This document shows positions 1 through 11,196 of a stretch of DNA of 64,000 nt, one piece after another. The notes under the pieces are model-generated. The model did no database searches and was not told where the DNA came from. It saw nothing but the letters and a program-made list of their open reading frames with translations. The stretch's first letter is position 1. Each line of letters opens with the position of its first letter. The translations under genes were made by a program, and so were the position numbers. The DNA is taken from contig VDCT01000286.1 in NCBI GenBank assembly GCA_009763385.1, positions 1,279,962 through 1,343,961 of the forward strand. Direction: 5' to 3'. The stretch comes from Coix lacryma-jobi var. lacryma-jobi (lineage: Eukaryota; Streptophyta; Magnoliopsida; Poales; Poaceae).

Positions 1-152
1 CAACCGGGACTAAAGAGGCCAGCCACGGGGGCCCGGCTGGAGGCACCTTTAGCCCCGGTTGGTAACACCAACCGGGACTAAAGGGGCCTCCAGCCGGGCC
101 ACCGTGGCTGGCCTCTTTAGTCCCGGTTGGTGTTACCAACCGGGGCTAAAGA
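1..152. repeat. Subterminal palindromic repeats of C1 (left side)
   Basis: Alternating inverted copies of a TTTAGTCCCGGTTGG / CCAACCGGGACTAAA unit are spaced by GGTGTTACC or GGCTGG linkers, so each pair can fold into a hairpin. They match the array at 12262-12720, as expected for transposase or TNPA binding sites near the two ends of one CACTA element. The terminus itself is not in the window. Confidence 0.85.
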
Positions 153-484
153 TCCATCTGCTTTTTTCTTTTTTCTTTTTCTGTTCTTTTCAATTGGTTA
201 TTGTTTTTGGTTTTACAATTACATTAGGTTTTCTAATACGTATTCTTCGCTGCTAATATATTCTATTATATTAGGCCAGTTTCAAATACACGTATTATTC
301 TTCGCTGCTAATAAATATATATAAACACATAAAATTTACAATTACACACAAATGAAATATGAAACTATACATATATATATAATATAGAGCTAGCTATACA
401 CACATATGTACATAAAATATACAACATTATCCATCATGCATGCTTAACTTGATATTTACACACAAATATAATACCGTTCCTAAC

Positions 485-3400
485 TTAGAGGTCATACAAG
501 TGTTCATCTTGGTTTGGCTTCATTGGTTCGTCTTTATTAAACCAATACTCGGTGCCAGACTTAAGGACATGGTCATTAAGGAAGCCCGCGATGGTCTCTT
601 GAATTGCTTTGAGGCGGACCTTATCCATCACCTGGTTCTTCAACCATGTCTCCTTCAATTTGGATTAAAATAAAAAGAAAGTATTAACATACATAATATT
701 TATGTAATAGCAACAAAAAATAAAATAAATTTATTTACATGTTACGTACTTGCTGACTCTGTAAAGGAGTTCTTTTTTCATACACCGTCAGGAACTCGCA
801 AACATAGTACCCACATAAATTGTTTCCCGGTGACTGCCGTAGAACCCACTGTACAATATGTAAAAAGAGTACTCTCGGTTGAGCGTGCGTCTGCTGAGTG
901 ATGCTAATTAAGGTAAAGAGGCAGGGAGGTACTCTACAACTTACATTTAGGACTAGAGGATCAGGAAGTTGCGCTTTCAGATCCGGACGGTGTTTCTGAA
1001 CAAACCAAGTCCAAACCCTTCACAATAATTGGAACGTTAATTAACTATTGCAGAGTTAAAGAGCTATAGCAAGAATCAATATTTAAAGATCACATTACCC
1101 TCGGATAATATTAATCATATCTTGGTAATCTTCTTGTGGTTTTCTCAGAGAGTCATAGATTAGCAAACGACTCTCGTGGAGATCGATCACCATTAGAATC
1201 CAGTGAAAACTGCATTTATGTTTATATAGTCAACACATATATATATCTTTATGTCAACCTATAATAAAATGTGCATATGATAACAAAACTCACCTAAAGT
1301 TGTAGGGGAATAGTATATATCTTTTGTCCCTTTGGTTTACCAAGAACCTCCGCAAATTACTCTCTGTTTGAGTTTTCCATGCATCCGAGTGAGTATTGCT
1401 TGGGTGCTTGAAGACGATATATGGATCGATGAAACCAATCTCCTTGTCATTTTTATGCCTTAGTTGTCTCATCATGTTTCTGCACATGTTTACAAACGCT
1501 TGCTAGCAGTGTGAGGATAATTACTTATACATATACATAAGCTAAAGTGAGATTATTAAAGGAAACAATCACTTACAGGCAAAAGCAGCTGACGAGAGAT
1601 TTGTCGAGAGCGTCCATGTGGCAGAGCTGATGTAACTCATTAAACTGAACATATATGATGTCATCACCACGGAAGTAATCATGGTCTCTAATTCTGACGC
1701 AAATGTAGTCATCAGCTTTTCTGCCACACGCCGTAAGGTACCACTGATTTAGCAAGTGCATCTGTGTACCAAGATCCCTCAGGGCCGCTGGGTTGTATAG
1801 ACTTTGGCCATATACATATGCCCTCTTCCATTTATCAACTTCTGGAGCACTTTTGATGCCTGCTTCTCCGAGTATGTTTTCCACATTCAAACCAGTTTCC
1901 TCAAAAAATGCGAGCAGTTGCGCAGGATCAACGTCTCCATATGCTCGTTGTATGATTTCCATGTTTGTACCGTATTCATTATCAACAACTAGATCTGGCA
2001 CTGATTGCTTCTCTTGTTCCCCGAGCTGTGGGACACCCTTTCCTGCTCTCTTCTTTGCCTTCTTGGCCTCCTCAAGTGATTTGCTAAGTGTGCGATCATA
2101 GTCTGATTTTGGCGAAGCCTTACGGGCAGCACGTACCTTTTTTTGGTGAGCGTCCACAGTTTGCCTTAGTTTTTCAGGACGAACAAAAAGGTACGGCTTC
2201 TCCGGGTTTCGCTTTGCTCGACCACTAGCAATGGCAGCTTCGAAGAACTTGTTACAGTCTTTTTGCACTGCAGCGTCAGTCTCCTCCTCGGTCATGTCAT
2301 ATGCAAGTTTTGTCATCTTGGGAGCTGATTTTCTCACAGGTGCTTTCTTCTTCGGAGGTGGTGGGGCTGACGCCTTTGTTTGTGTGACAGGCCTCTTCTT
2401 TGTTGGCGGTGGAGGTGTTGGAACCCGCCGTGGAGATGGGGCAGGTGGCGGTGTCGGAGCCCGCTTTGGAGGAGATGGTTGGGTCGGTGGCGGTGTTGGA
2501 TCTCGTCGTGGAGGAGATGGGGCCGGTGGCGGCGTTGGATCACGCCGTGGGGGAGATGGGGCCGGTGGCGGTGTTGGATCCCGTCGTGGAGGAGATGGGG
2601 CCGGTGGCGGTGATGGATCCCGTCGTATTTGATCTTGATCATCATCGTCCGCAACACTGTGATCATGTGGTGAATGTAGAATTGGACTTAGGTTGGGGGA
2701 TGTCCTGCTGCGAAAACAACATGGTATGAGTATCCATTTATACTATTAGCTCACCAATACTATTAAGTTTCATTCACTAATTTCATACACACCTAGGGAT
2801 AGGTTGTTGAGGAGGAGGAGGTGATACGCCAGGAATTATGATATAGCGCTTGCGCCAACATATGAATGTCTTCTCCGCTTCTCCTAATGTATTCTCGCCA
2901 TCACCTCCTTTAATGTCAAGTTCGACATTCTCGTAACCTTTTACCACCCTGTCCACCGAGACGCTAGCATATCCAGGAGGTATTATTGCTCCATGACTTC
3001 TTGGTGTCTTCGTAGGATCGATAGGAGATACAACACCTATAGCCACCATGACTGTGGTATTCCCCTGTGGAATGTGCAGTTCACATGTCGTGAGAGGCTC
3101 GGTGATGTCGTCCACAGGAAAGCGCAGTGCTGCGTCTGAGACCTCTGTGGAAGCGCAACTGCTTTTCATTTGCTCAGGGGGGCTGATATTGACTCCCGGC
3201 TCTGATGCAGATTGCCTTTGCATTGCTAACTGCACTTGCCTTTTTATTTCCTCGTTCATTCTGCCTTCAAGTGCTTTTTCTCGCTCAACTGCTTCAAGAG
3301 CCGCGGCCTGTGACTGAATAACCATTTCTTCTAACCGGCGCATGCGCTGTGCCTCCTCCTCCTTCTTTCTCGCGCGGCTTCTATAGGTCTCTTTGTCCTG

Positions 3401-4546
3401 AGGGAAGGCATGTACCCATGACAGCTCCCCATAGCCTCTGGTTCTCCCACCATGTTCAAGATTCTCCAGGGCGTATGTCAGCTCGTCCTTGTCTCTGTTC
3501 GGCTGCCACCTGCCACTGGCAGCCATTTCTCTAGCATAAACAAATCTTTCTGCTGCTCTTTGGAGTTTTTCGCCATAGTGTACCCTTCCTGTTTGTTGGT
3601 CCAGGCTTCCTCCATGACCAAAAAACCAATACTTGGCGCGCTCAGGCCAGTTTATCGATTCTGGTTCAATGCCCTTGGCTTGCAACTCTCGTTCCATTCT
3701 TTCCCATTTAGGAATGGCACTCTTATAGCCACCTGATCCCAAGTGATGGTGGTATTGTTTTTGTCGGGCATTCTGCTGGTTCCTTCTGATCCGTGCCTCA
3801 CTCTCTTCTGATTTCTTGAATTCTACAAACTCATCCCAAAATGGCCTCAACTTGACGTAGGCCTTAGTGTTGAAATCCGGAGTTTGGTCCTTCTTGATAA
3901 ATTTGTTGTATAAGTTCTTCTTCCAGCCCTGGAATAGTGTTGCCATTTTCTTCATAGCCCAGTCCCGAACTCTGGCCTTCAAATTTATATCTTCTGTTTC
4001 AAGTGTGAAATGTGCAAGGACCTCTTGCCAAACCAGTTCCTTATCAAGATCAGAGACAAAACTTATATCAGGAGCACTTGCCTTTTTCTTCCATTCACGA
4101 GCACTGATCGGGATCTTATCCCTTACAAGGCACCCACAGTGGGCAACAAATCTTTGTGCATGTTCTCCAAGTACTTGGCCTGTTTCCTCGTTGAATTCTG
4201 AGATAATGTACCGGCCCTCCAACGGCTTCTTCGGACCTCGTACGGTCCTACTCTTCCCGGTAGTCGTTGTCGATCCGGAGGGCTACATATGTAGGAACAG
4301 TAGATTATAAATACATTTATAAATAATTTAGAATTTCATGTGCACATAGAGATTATTGTAGGTATATACCTCGCCAGTATTTTCTTGCATTATTTCTTCA
4401 TAATCGGCAAAGTATTGACTGCCGTCATCTACTTCTTGATTATTGTTATCATCACCTGCTAAATTTTGATTAGCGCCGCTGTTGATTAATTCGTACATTT
4501 CCTCCTCCATGTTGTCAACTGGGTCGGCCATTTCTGCGAATGACAT
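485..4546 (-). CDS. CACTA second gene: TNPA/Transposase_24-like protein fused to a Ulp1 (C48) cysteine protease domain
   Basis: Spliced gene; exons inferred from GT-AG sites and frame are 4546-4370, 4282-~2790, 2707-~1577, 1479-1296, 1209-1099, 1017-945, 848-750 and 652-485, giving about 1,140 residues. The start is the ATG at 4546. The first large exon resembles plant En/Spm Transposase_24 proteins (charged, coiled-coil-prone tail, H-H-L-G-S-G-G-Y motif). It is followed by a proline-rich stretch with about four copies of a 13-residue unit (APSPPRRDPTPPP). The C-terminal exons show the Ulp1 protease signature: FHWILMVID (catalytic His), IYDSL (Asp), then a Gln and NLCGYYVCEF (Cys). The family removes SUMO-like modifiers; a role in En/Spm regulation or SUMO removal is inference. 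No stop or frameshift was seen inside the exons. Exon edges marked ~ are approximate. Confidence 0.8.
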
Positions 4547-4584
4547 GGAGGATAATAAACACCATATTTTTGCAACTAACGTGC

Positions 4585-5222
4585 ATAGGGTTTCGGGTTT
4601 TGGGTTTCGGGTTTAGGGTTTACGGTTTGGGGTTTGGGGTTTAGGGTTTGGGGTTTGGGGTTTAGTGTTTGGGGTTTCGGGTTTGGGGTTTAGGGTTAGG
4701 GGTTTGGGGTTTCGGGTTTAGGGTTTAGGGTTTGGGGTTTGGGGTTTAGTGTTTGGGGTTTAGTGTTTAGGGTTTCGTGTTTGGGGTTTCGGGTTTGGTG
4801 TTTAGGGTTAGGGGTTTGGGGTTGAGGGTTTGGGGTTTGGGGTTTAGTGTTTGGGGTTTAGGGTTAGGGGTTTGGGGTTTCGGGTTTAGGGTTTAGGGTT
4901 TGGGGTTTAGGGTTTGGGGTTTAGTGTTTGGGGTTTCGTGTTTTGGGTTTCGGGTTTGGTGTTTAGGGTTAGGGGTTTGGGGTTGAGGGTTTAGTGTTTA
5001 GGGTTTCGTGTTTGGGGTTTCGGGATTGGTGTTTAGGGTTAGGGGTTTGGGGTTTAGGGTTTGGGGTTTAGGGTTTGGGGTTTCGTGTTTGGGGTTTCGG
5101 GGTTGGTGTTTAGGGTTAGGGGTTTGGGGTTTAGGGTTTGGGGTTTAGGGTTTAGGGTTTTAGGGTTTAGGGTTTAGGGTTTAGTGTTTAGGGTTTAGGG
5201 TTTGGGGTTTGGGGTGTAGGTT
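4585..5222. repeat. Degenerate telomere-like (TTTAGGG) array
   Basis: About 640 bp consist almost entirely of 6-8-bp variants of the plant telomere repeat: TTTAGGG, TTTGGGG, TTTCGGG, TTTAGTG and TTAGGGG. The G-rich strand is plus. The array lies just upstream of the start codon of the minus-strand second gene of C1, in its leader or an upstream intron. The minus strand therefore reads AAACCCTAA-like telo-box sequence towards the gene. The degeneracy argues against a true telomere. Confidence 0.9.
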
Positions 5223-6662
5223 TTGACAACATTAAAAATAACATATATCCATGAAGACTATATTCGTAAAAATAACACTACCGACATGATCGAAAAGTCA
5301 TATCCAAGTGATTATTCTATAAACATATCCAAGTGATTATTCCATAAACATATCCAAGTGATTATTTCATAAACATATATATGACCGATATAAATAAATG
5401 TTTACATATCTAAACCAAATTATCTAAGTGATTATTCCTCCTCCATCTAACACATGCAAAGGACACACCGTTGATGAGAGGACGACGACGGACGACGGCG
5501 AGGATGATGTCGCGGTGAGGACGACAACAGACGACGCCGAAGATCACGTTGCGGTGAGGATCACACGGTGAGGATGACGGCGGACGGCGCGGTCAACGCG
5601 ACCAATCTCTTTTATCTACATGTGTGTAAACATAATATTTTGTTAGGGTAAAAACTATTTTCTATTTTCAATTCATATGGATTTCTATTTTCCTTTTCCT
5701 ATTACACACACAGTGCACACACACTTTAATTACACACTACACACGCACACGCACAAACACTTCACACACACACGCACGCGCGGTGGCACTCCTCACCGGC
5801 AGCGCGAGGACGGAGGCACACGGCCGGAGCGGCCGCGAGACGACGGCGAGGACGAGACACGACGGCACAAGGGGAGCAACGGCCGGCGGCGAATGGCGAG
5901 GATGTCACGACGGGGCACCTTTAGTCGCGGTGAGGATGGCGGCGACGGACTACATGTGTAAAAACATACTATTTTGTTAGGGTAAAAAACATTTTCTATA
6001 CATATTTTCTATAAATATATATTCATTTTTCTATGAACATATATAATTGTCCAAAGGAACACATGATTCATTCTTTTTTCTTTTTCTTTTTCTTTTTCTA
6101 TACACTGCACACACACACACACGGCGAGCAGACCGGCCGGCGAGCACCACCACGGCGAGCAGACCGGCCGGCGAGCACACGCACACACAACACACGCACA
6201 CACCGGCGAGCATCACCACGGCGAGGACGACGGCGCGCGGCGAACGGCGAGCACCACGACGAGGACGACGGCGCCGGCGAGCACCACGGCGAGCAGACCG
6301 GCCGGCGAGCACACGCACACACAACACACGCACACTCCGGCGAGCACCACCACGGCGAGGACGACGGCGCGCGGCGAACGGCGAGCACCACGACGAGGAC
6401 GACGGCGCCGGCGAGCACCACGGCGAGGACGGCAGCGGCGCGCGCGCGGCGAACGGCGAGGACGAGTCGCGCGGCGGCGCGCCCGCGCGAGAGGAGACGC
6501 GGCGAGGGCCGAAGATCGACGGAGGGAGGAGGGCGGCGCGGGAGAGGACGACGGGGAGGCGGACGTCGGCGAGAGAGCTCGAGGAGGACGACGGAGGGAG
6601 GAGGCGGCGGCGTGGGAGGCGGCGGCTCGGGCGTCTGACGTCGATCTGAGGAAGGAGGGCAC
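5223..6662 (-). other. Repetitive GC-rich leader region of the C1 second gene
   Basis: From 5223 to 5450 the DNA is AT-rich with a triplicated AACATATCCAAGTGATTATT unit. From 5450 to 6660 it is GC-rich and purine/pyrimidine-asymmetric, with CGGCGAG-type minisatellite units. A roughly 330-bp block is repeated, recognisable by the shared TTTTGTTAGGGTAAAAA segments near 5640 and 5970. Between about 6105 and 6430 two longer units alternate CGGCGAGCAC with ACACGCACACACAAC. Long frames here are composition artefacts. The position, downstream of a TATA box on the minus strand, suggests a transcribed leader and intron. Confidence 0.6.
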
Positions 6663-6945
6663 TGTGTCCTATATAGGCGGGGAGGCTTTAGTCCCGGGCC
6701 GTGGCACCGCCCGGGACTAAAACACCTTTAGTCCCGGGGCGTAATCCCACCCGGGACTAAAGGGGGTGACTTTTAGTCCCGGGTGGTATTACGGCCCGGG
6801 ACTAACACCTTTAGTCCCGGGGCGTAAGCCCACCCGGGACTAAAGGGGGTGACTTTTAGTCCCGGGTGGTGTTACGGCCCGGAACTAAAGGTTCCTTCAG
6901 TCCCGGGTGGTGCTACGGCCCGGGACTAAAGGGTCTTCTCCCGCC
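6663..6945 (-). promoter_or_regulatory. Internal array of subterminal-type palindromes with TATA box, promoter of the C1 second gene
   Basis: At least six inverted units of the form TTTAGTCCCGGG / CCCGGGACTAAA are joined by TGGTATTACGG-type linkers. They are a variant of the terminal arrays (GCCCGGGAC in place of CAACCGGGAC). At the left edge lies CCTATATAGG (6668-6677), which on the minus strand places a TATA box just downstream of the array and upstream of the GC-rich leader. The same order (array, TATA, leader) is seen at 12262-12060 for the first gene. No CACTA terminus is present here, so this is internal and not an element end. Confidence 0.65.
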
Positions 6946-7659
6946 TTTATTTTTGGGTTTTCTGTGTTTTGGGTTTTGAATTAGGTTTTGGGTATATTAA
7001 TATGTTGTAATACTTGTTATTTGCATAGTAAATTCAATATTTGGCATAAAATTACTTAAAAATAACATTTGTGTTTCCTTTTACCTTATTGTATAGTAGA
7101 AAATTTTGTAACATAAATTCTTTTCTTTTCTTATAATAACAAATATAAATGTAAAGAAAAATTTATATTTTGTTAATGCAAAAATAAAATGTTAAATTTA
7201 AATATCTGAAACAACCGGTGCTCGATAGGAAAATATTTTTTGTATTATATGAACGTTAAATTTTGGGTTGTTTATCTTTTATTGTCCAAATAAGTTGGCA
7301 CGGGTGAGGAAACCAATAAGTTTGTGTTTTTTCGGAGATGGTTTGCTACTTTTTCCGGTTTAACTGAATTACCGCACACTTGCACCCAATAATTATAGGT
7401 TCAATTGGGCCTACCAACAAAATAATCCAGAATTGAGCCAAACTTTTACCAACTTTTATCTCATTCGACATAGAAAAAATGTAATAATTAAAATAATGAT
7501 CAGAAAAATCTAACACCACTTGTGGGGCATCAAGTTGGGCTCATATGCTTGCCAAAAATAAATCAAGTCATTTCGACAACGACATCAACGAACCATGACT
7601 ATGCATAATCATTATTAGCTGTAATATATAATATTAGTTAAAACATCACTATATATATA
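6946..7659 (-). other. AT-rich spacer, 3' flank of the transposase gene
   Basis: No gene or clear repeat was seen. It lies directly downstream of the transposase stop codon on the minus strand and presumably holds its 3' untranslated region before the internal promoter array. Confidence 0.4.
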
Positions 7660-10600
7660 TCAAGCGGGTACACTGGTGATCTTTTTCTTGACGTATGTTC
7701 CTTGGTCATGATCATGTCGTAACCATGGAGTCTCCTCAGCATTTAGCAGGATGCTTGGGTCTTTGGTAACACTGAAGGGCGGTATTCGGTCATCCCTTTC
7801 ATAATCTTCTGACATGTCTGACTTGTCCTCAATTCCCACGATGTTTCTTTTTCCTGAAAGAACTATGTGGCGTTTTGGCTCTTTGGTTAATTTATCATCA
7901 TTTTTCCCTCTCTTGGGTTTTGTAGACATGTCTTTCACGTAGAACACTTGAGTCACATCAGCAGCAAGGACGAATGGTTCACCTTTGTATCCAATATTGT
8001 TGAGATCCACTGTTGTCATTCCATACTCCTTGTCAACTGTTACTCCGGCTCCGGTCGCCTTGACCCATTGGCATCGGAACAAAGGGACTTTAAAATCAGG
8101 TGCGTAGTCTAGTTCCCAAATCTCCTCTATGCGGCCATAATATGTTTGCCTCTTCCCAGATGGGTCTGTGGCATCTACGCGAACACCACTGTTTTGGTTC
8201 GTGCTCCTTTGATCTTGGGCCATGGTGTAAAATGTGTTTCCATTGATCTCATACCCTTTGTACGTGAGGATGTGCCATGACGGTTGCCTAGCCAACAAAT
8301 ATAGTTGCTCATCAATATTGTTATTACCCAGACATTCCTTTCGCAACCAAGTGCTAAAAGTATTCATGTGCTCACGTGTTATCCAAACTTCATTCTTCTC
8401 TGGAAATTGGGATCGTAGGAACTCCTTGTGTACATCGATATATGGATCCACCACGGCTGAGTTTTGAAGAACTGTGTAGTGCGCTTTATTGAAATAATCA
8501 TTCCCCGTACCGATATATGTTTTCTTCCCTAGTGTCCCCTTTCCACATAGCCTCCCCTCGTGCCGCGATTCAGGAACACCAATCGGGTCAAGGTCAGGAA
8601 TGAAGTCAACACAGAACTCAATGACCTCCTCTGTCCCGTAGCCCTTGGCGATGCTTCCTTCTGGCCGAGCACGTTGGCGAACATATTTTTTCAGTACTCC
8701 CATGAACCTCTCAAAGGGGAACATGTTGTGTAGGAACACAGGACCGAGAATATGAATCTCCTTGACCAGGTGAACTAGGAGGTGTGTCATGATATTAAAG
8801 AAGGATGGAGGAAACACCAACTCAAAGCTCACAAGACATTGAACCACATCATTCTGTAGAGTAGCCAGTTCTAGTGGATTAATTGCCTTCTGAGAAATTG
8901 CATTGAGGAATGCACAGAGCTTCACAGTGGCAAGACGTACATGTGGAGGTAGAATTCCTCTTAAAGCAACCGGAAGCAATTGCGTCATAAGCACGTGGCA
9001 GTCATGCGACTTTAAGTTTAGGAATTTCTTCTCTTGCATATTTATTATTCCCTTTATATTGGAGGAGAATCCAGATGGGACCTTGATGCTGTTTAGGCAT
9101 TCAAACATGATTTCCTTCTCTTCATTGCTAAGAGTGTAGCTAGCAGGTCTTAAGTAATGGCGTCCATCATCTGTCTTCTCTGGATGTAGGTTGTCTCGTT
9201 CTTTCATGCGCTGCAACTCTTGTCGTGCTTCAAGTGTATCCTTAGACTTCCCGTACACACCCATGAATCCTAGAAGGTTGACACAAAGATTCTTTGTCAG
9301 GTGCATCACGTCGATCGCGTGGCGGACCTCTAGTACATGCCAATAGGGTAGCTCCCAAAATATTGACTTCTTCTTCCACATGGGTGCGTGTCCCATAGCG
9401 TCTTTCGGAACAGGTTCACTGCCCGTCCCCTTTCCAAAGACTACTTTCACATCCTTAATCATCTCAAGTACATCTTCCCCAGTTCTGTTGCGAGGCTTGC
9501 TCCGGTGGTCTGTCTCACCTTTAAAATGCTTGCCTTTCTTTCTAACCTGGTGATTCATCGAAAGAAATCGACGATGCCCAAGATACACTACCTTTCTACA
9601 TTTTTTCAAATATACACTATCCATGTCATCAAAACAATGTGTGCATGCATTATATCCCTTGTTTGACTGTCCTGAAAGATTACTTAGAGCAGGCCAATCA
9701 TTGATTGTTACGAACAACAATGCTCGCAGGTCAAAGTGTTCCTGTTTGTAATCATCCCACACACGTACACCTGATTTACTCCATAAAAGTAGGAGTTCCT
9801 CAACTAATGGCCTCAGGTAGACATCGATATCGTTGCCAGGCTGCCTCGGGCCTTGGATGAGCACGGGCATCATAATGAACTTCCGCTTCAAGCATAACCA
9901 CGGAGGAAGGTTGTACATACATAGAGTAACAGGCCACGTGCTATGACTACTGCTCTGTTCCCCAAAAGGATTCATCCCGTCCGTACTTAAACCAAACCTT
10001 AAGTTTCTAGCATCTTTTGCTAATTCTGGGAATTCTCTGTCTATTGCTCTCCACTGGGACCCATCTGCAGGGTGTCTCAACATGTTGTCTACCTTACGGT
10101 CTTCTTTGTGCCATCGCACCAACTTTGCATGGTCCTTGTTTCTGAACAGACGTTTCAGGCGTGGTATTATAGGAGCGTACCACATAACCTTGGCCGGGAT
10201 TTTCTTCCGGGGACGTTCTTCACCCTCAACATCGCCAGGGTCATCTCGCCTGATCTTATATCGTGACGCGTTACATACAGGGCATTCGTCCAAATTCTCG
10301 TATTCCTTGCCACGGTACAGGATGCAGTCATTAGGACATGCATGTATCTTCTGGATTTCTAAACCCAAAGGACAGACCACTTGTTTTGCTTCGTACGTAG
10401 TGGCGGGTAATTCGTTAGGCTTCGGAAGCATCTTTTGTTTTATAATCTTCAATAATTGTCCAAATGCCTTATCAGATACACCATTCTGTGCCTTCCATTG
10501 TAGCAACTCAAGTGTTGTGCCTAACTTTTTTTGTCCATCTGCAGCAGACGGATATAGTAATTTCCTGTGATCCTCTAGCATACATTCAAACTTAGCCTTC

Positions 10601-11025
10601 TCCTTATCACTTTCGAAATCTCTTTGTGCATCACGAATGACATCACCAAGAGCATCATCTTCAGCGACTGTGTCTCCTGCACTTGCCTCTTCTTCACCTT
10701 CCTCCATTGCAGTATCACCAAAGTCACCGTATTGAGCAATAATGTCATCGTCAGGGTCCAATTGTTCTTCTTCACCTTCTTCCATCATAACCCCAGTTTC
10801 TCCATGCTTCGTCCAACAACTATAGTTTGGCATGAAACCCGACTTGAACAAGTGTGAGTGAAGACTCCTTGAGCTAGAATATTCCTTCGAATTATTACAA
10901 AGGGCACATGGGCAGCACATAAAACCATTCCGCTTGTTTGCCTCGGCCACTCTTAAAAAATAATGCACGCCATCAATGAACTCTTTTGAGCGACGATCGA
11001 CATTGTACATCCAGTGACGTGTCAT
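7660..11025 (-). CDS. TNP2-like CACTA transposase
   Basis: One uninterrupted exon of 1,121 residues from the ATG at 11025, the usual M-x(3-5)-WMY start; the frame extends upstream to 11082, but an AG splice acceptor just before 11025 makes the longer start unlikely. The N-terminal Transpos_assoc domain (about 1-85) has paired cysteines and GFMPNYSCWTKHGE. The Transposase_21 core follows, with LSTDGMNPFGEQSS near residue 335, PGNDIDVYLRPLVEEL, a CTHC motif and IDVMHLTKNLCVN. DUF4218 (LKSHDCHVLMTQLLP, about 660-800) and a DUF4216-type region (YYGRIEEIWELDYAP, about 940-1030) complete it. It catalyses excision and integration of CACTA ends with 3-bp target duplication in this family. Length and domain order are normal and no disruption was seen, so it may be active. 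Confidence 0.93.
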   Translation of the reverse strand: MTRHWMYNVDRRSKEFIDGVHYFLRVAEANKRNGFMCCPCALCNNSKEYSSSRSLHSHLFKSGFMPNYSCWTKHGETGVMMEEGEEEQLDPDDDIIAQYGDFGDTAMEEGEEEASAGDTVAEDDALGDVIRDAQRDFESDKEKAKFECMLEDHRKLLYPSAADGQKKLGTTLELLQWKAQNGVSDKAFGQLLKIIKQKMLPKPNELPATTYEAKQVVCPLGLEIQKIHACPNDCILYRGKEYENLDECPVCNASRYKIRRDDPGDVEGEERPRKKIPAKVMWYAPIIPRLKRLFRNKDHAKLVRWHKEDRKVDNMLRHPADGSQWRAIDREFPELAKDARNLRFGLSTDGMNPFGEQSSSHSTWPVTLCMYNLPPWLCLKRKFIMMPVLIQGPRQPGNDIDVYLRPLVEELLLLWSKSGVRVWDDYKQEHFDLRALLFVTINDWPALSNLSGQSNKGYNACTHCFDDMDSVYLKKCRKVVYLGHRRFLSMNHQVRKKGKHFKGETDHRSKPRNRTGEDVLEMIKDVKVVFGKGTGSEPVPKDAMGHAPMWKKKSIFWELPYWHVLEVRHAIDVMHLTKNLCVNLLGFMGVYGKSKDTLEARQELQRMKERDNLHPEKTDDGRHYLRPASYTLSNEEKEIMFECLNSIKVPSGFSSNIKGIINMQEKKFLNLKSHDCHVLMTQLLPVALRGILPPHVRLATVKLCAFLNAISQKAINPLELATLQNDVVQCLVSFELVFPPSFFNIMTHLLVHLVKEIHILGPVFLHNMFPFERFMGVLKKYVRQRARPEGSIAKGYGTEEVIEFCVDFIPDLDPIGVPESRHEGRLCGKGTLGKKTYIGTGNDYFNKAHYTVLQNSAVVDPYIDVHKEFLRSQFPEKNEVWITREHMNTFSTWLRKECLGNNNIDEQLYLLARQPSWHILTYKGYEINGNTFYTMAQDQRSTNQNSGVRVDATDPSGKRQTYYGRIEEIWELDYAPDFKVPLFRCQWVKATGAGVTVDKEYGMTTVDLNNIGYKGEPFVLAADVTQVFYVKDMSTKPKRGKNDDKLTKEPKRHIVLSGKRNIVGIEDKSDMSEDYERDDRIPPFSVTKDPSILLNAEETPWLRHDHDQGTYVKKKITSVPA

Positions 11026-11196
11026 CGTCTGCATTATATGACATATCACATAATTATATCGATCTCTCATTCTTATAAACAAATAAAATTATAAAATGTC
11101 TGACATAAAATTTAGTAAGAATCACTGGTGGCATAAAAGTAGTAGCAGTTGAACTTGTCTAATTAATTAATTATTACATCAAGATAACAGTGCAGC

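Noticed and set aside
4585..5222. True chromosome end
   Set aside because: The repeats are degenerate, bounded on both sides by transposon genes, and not a uniform TTTAGGG array.
6033..6662. Overlapping frames of 100-200 residues on both strands
   Set aside because: They come from a GC-rich minisatellite (CGGCGAG units); residues are Arg/Ala/Thr/His runs without domain signals.
6663..6945. End of a separate CACTA element
   Set aside because: No CACTA terminus or target duplication is present on either side; it fits an internal promoter block of C1.
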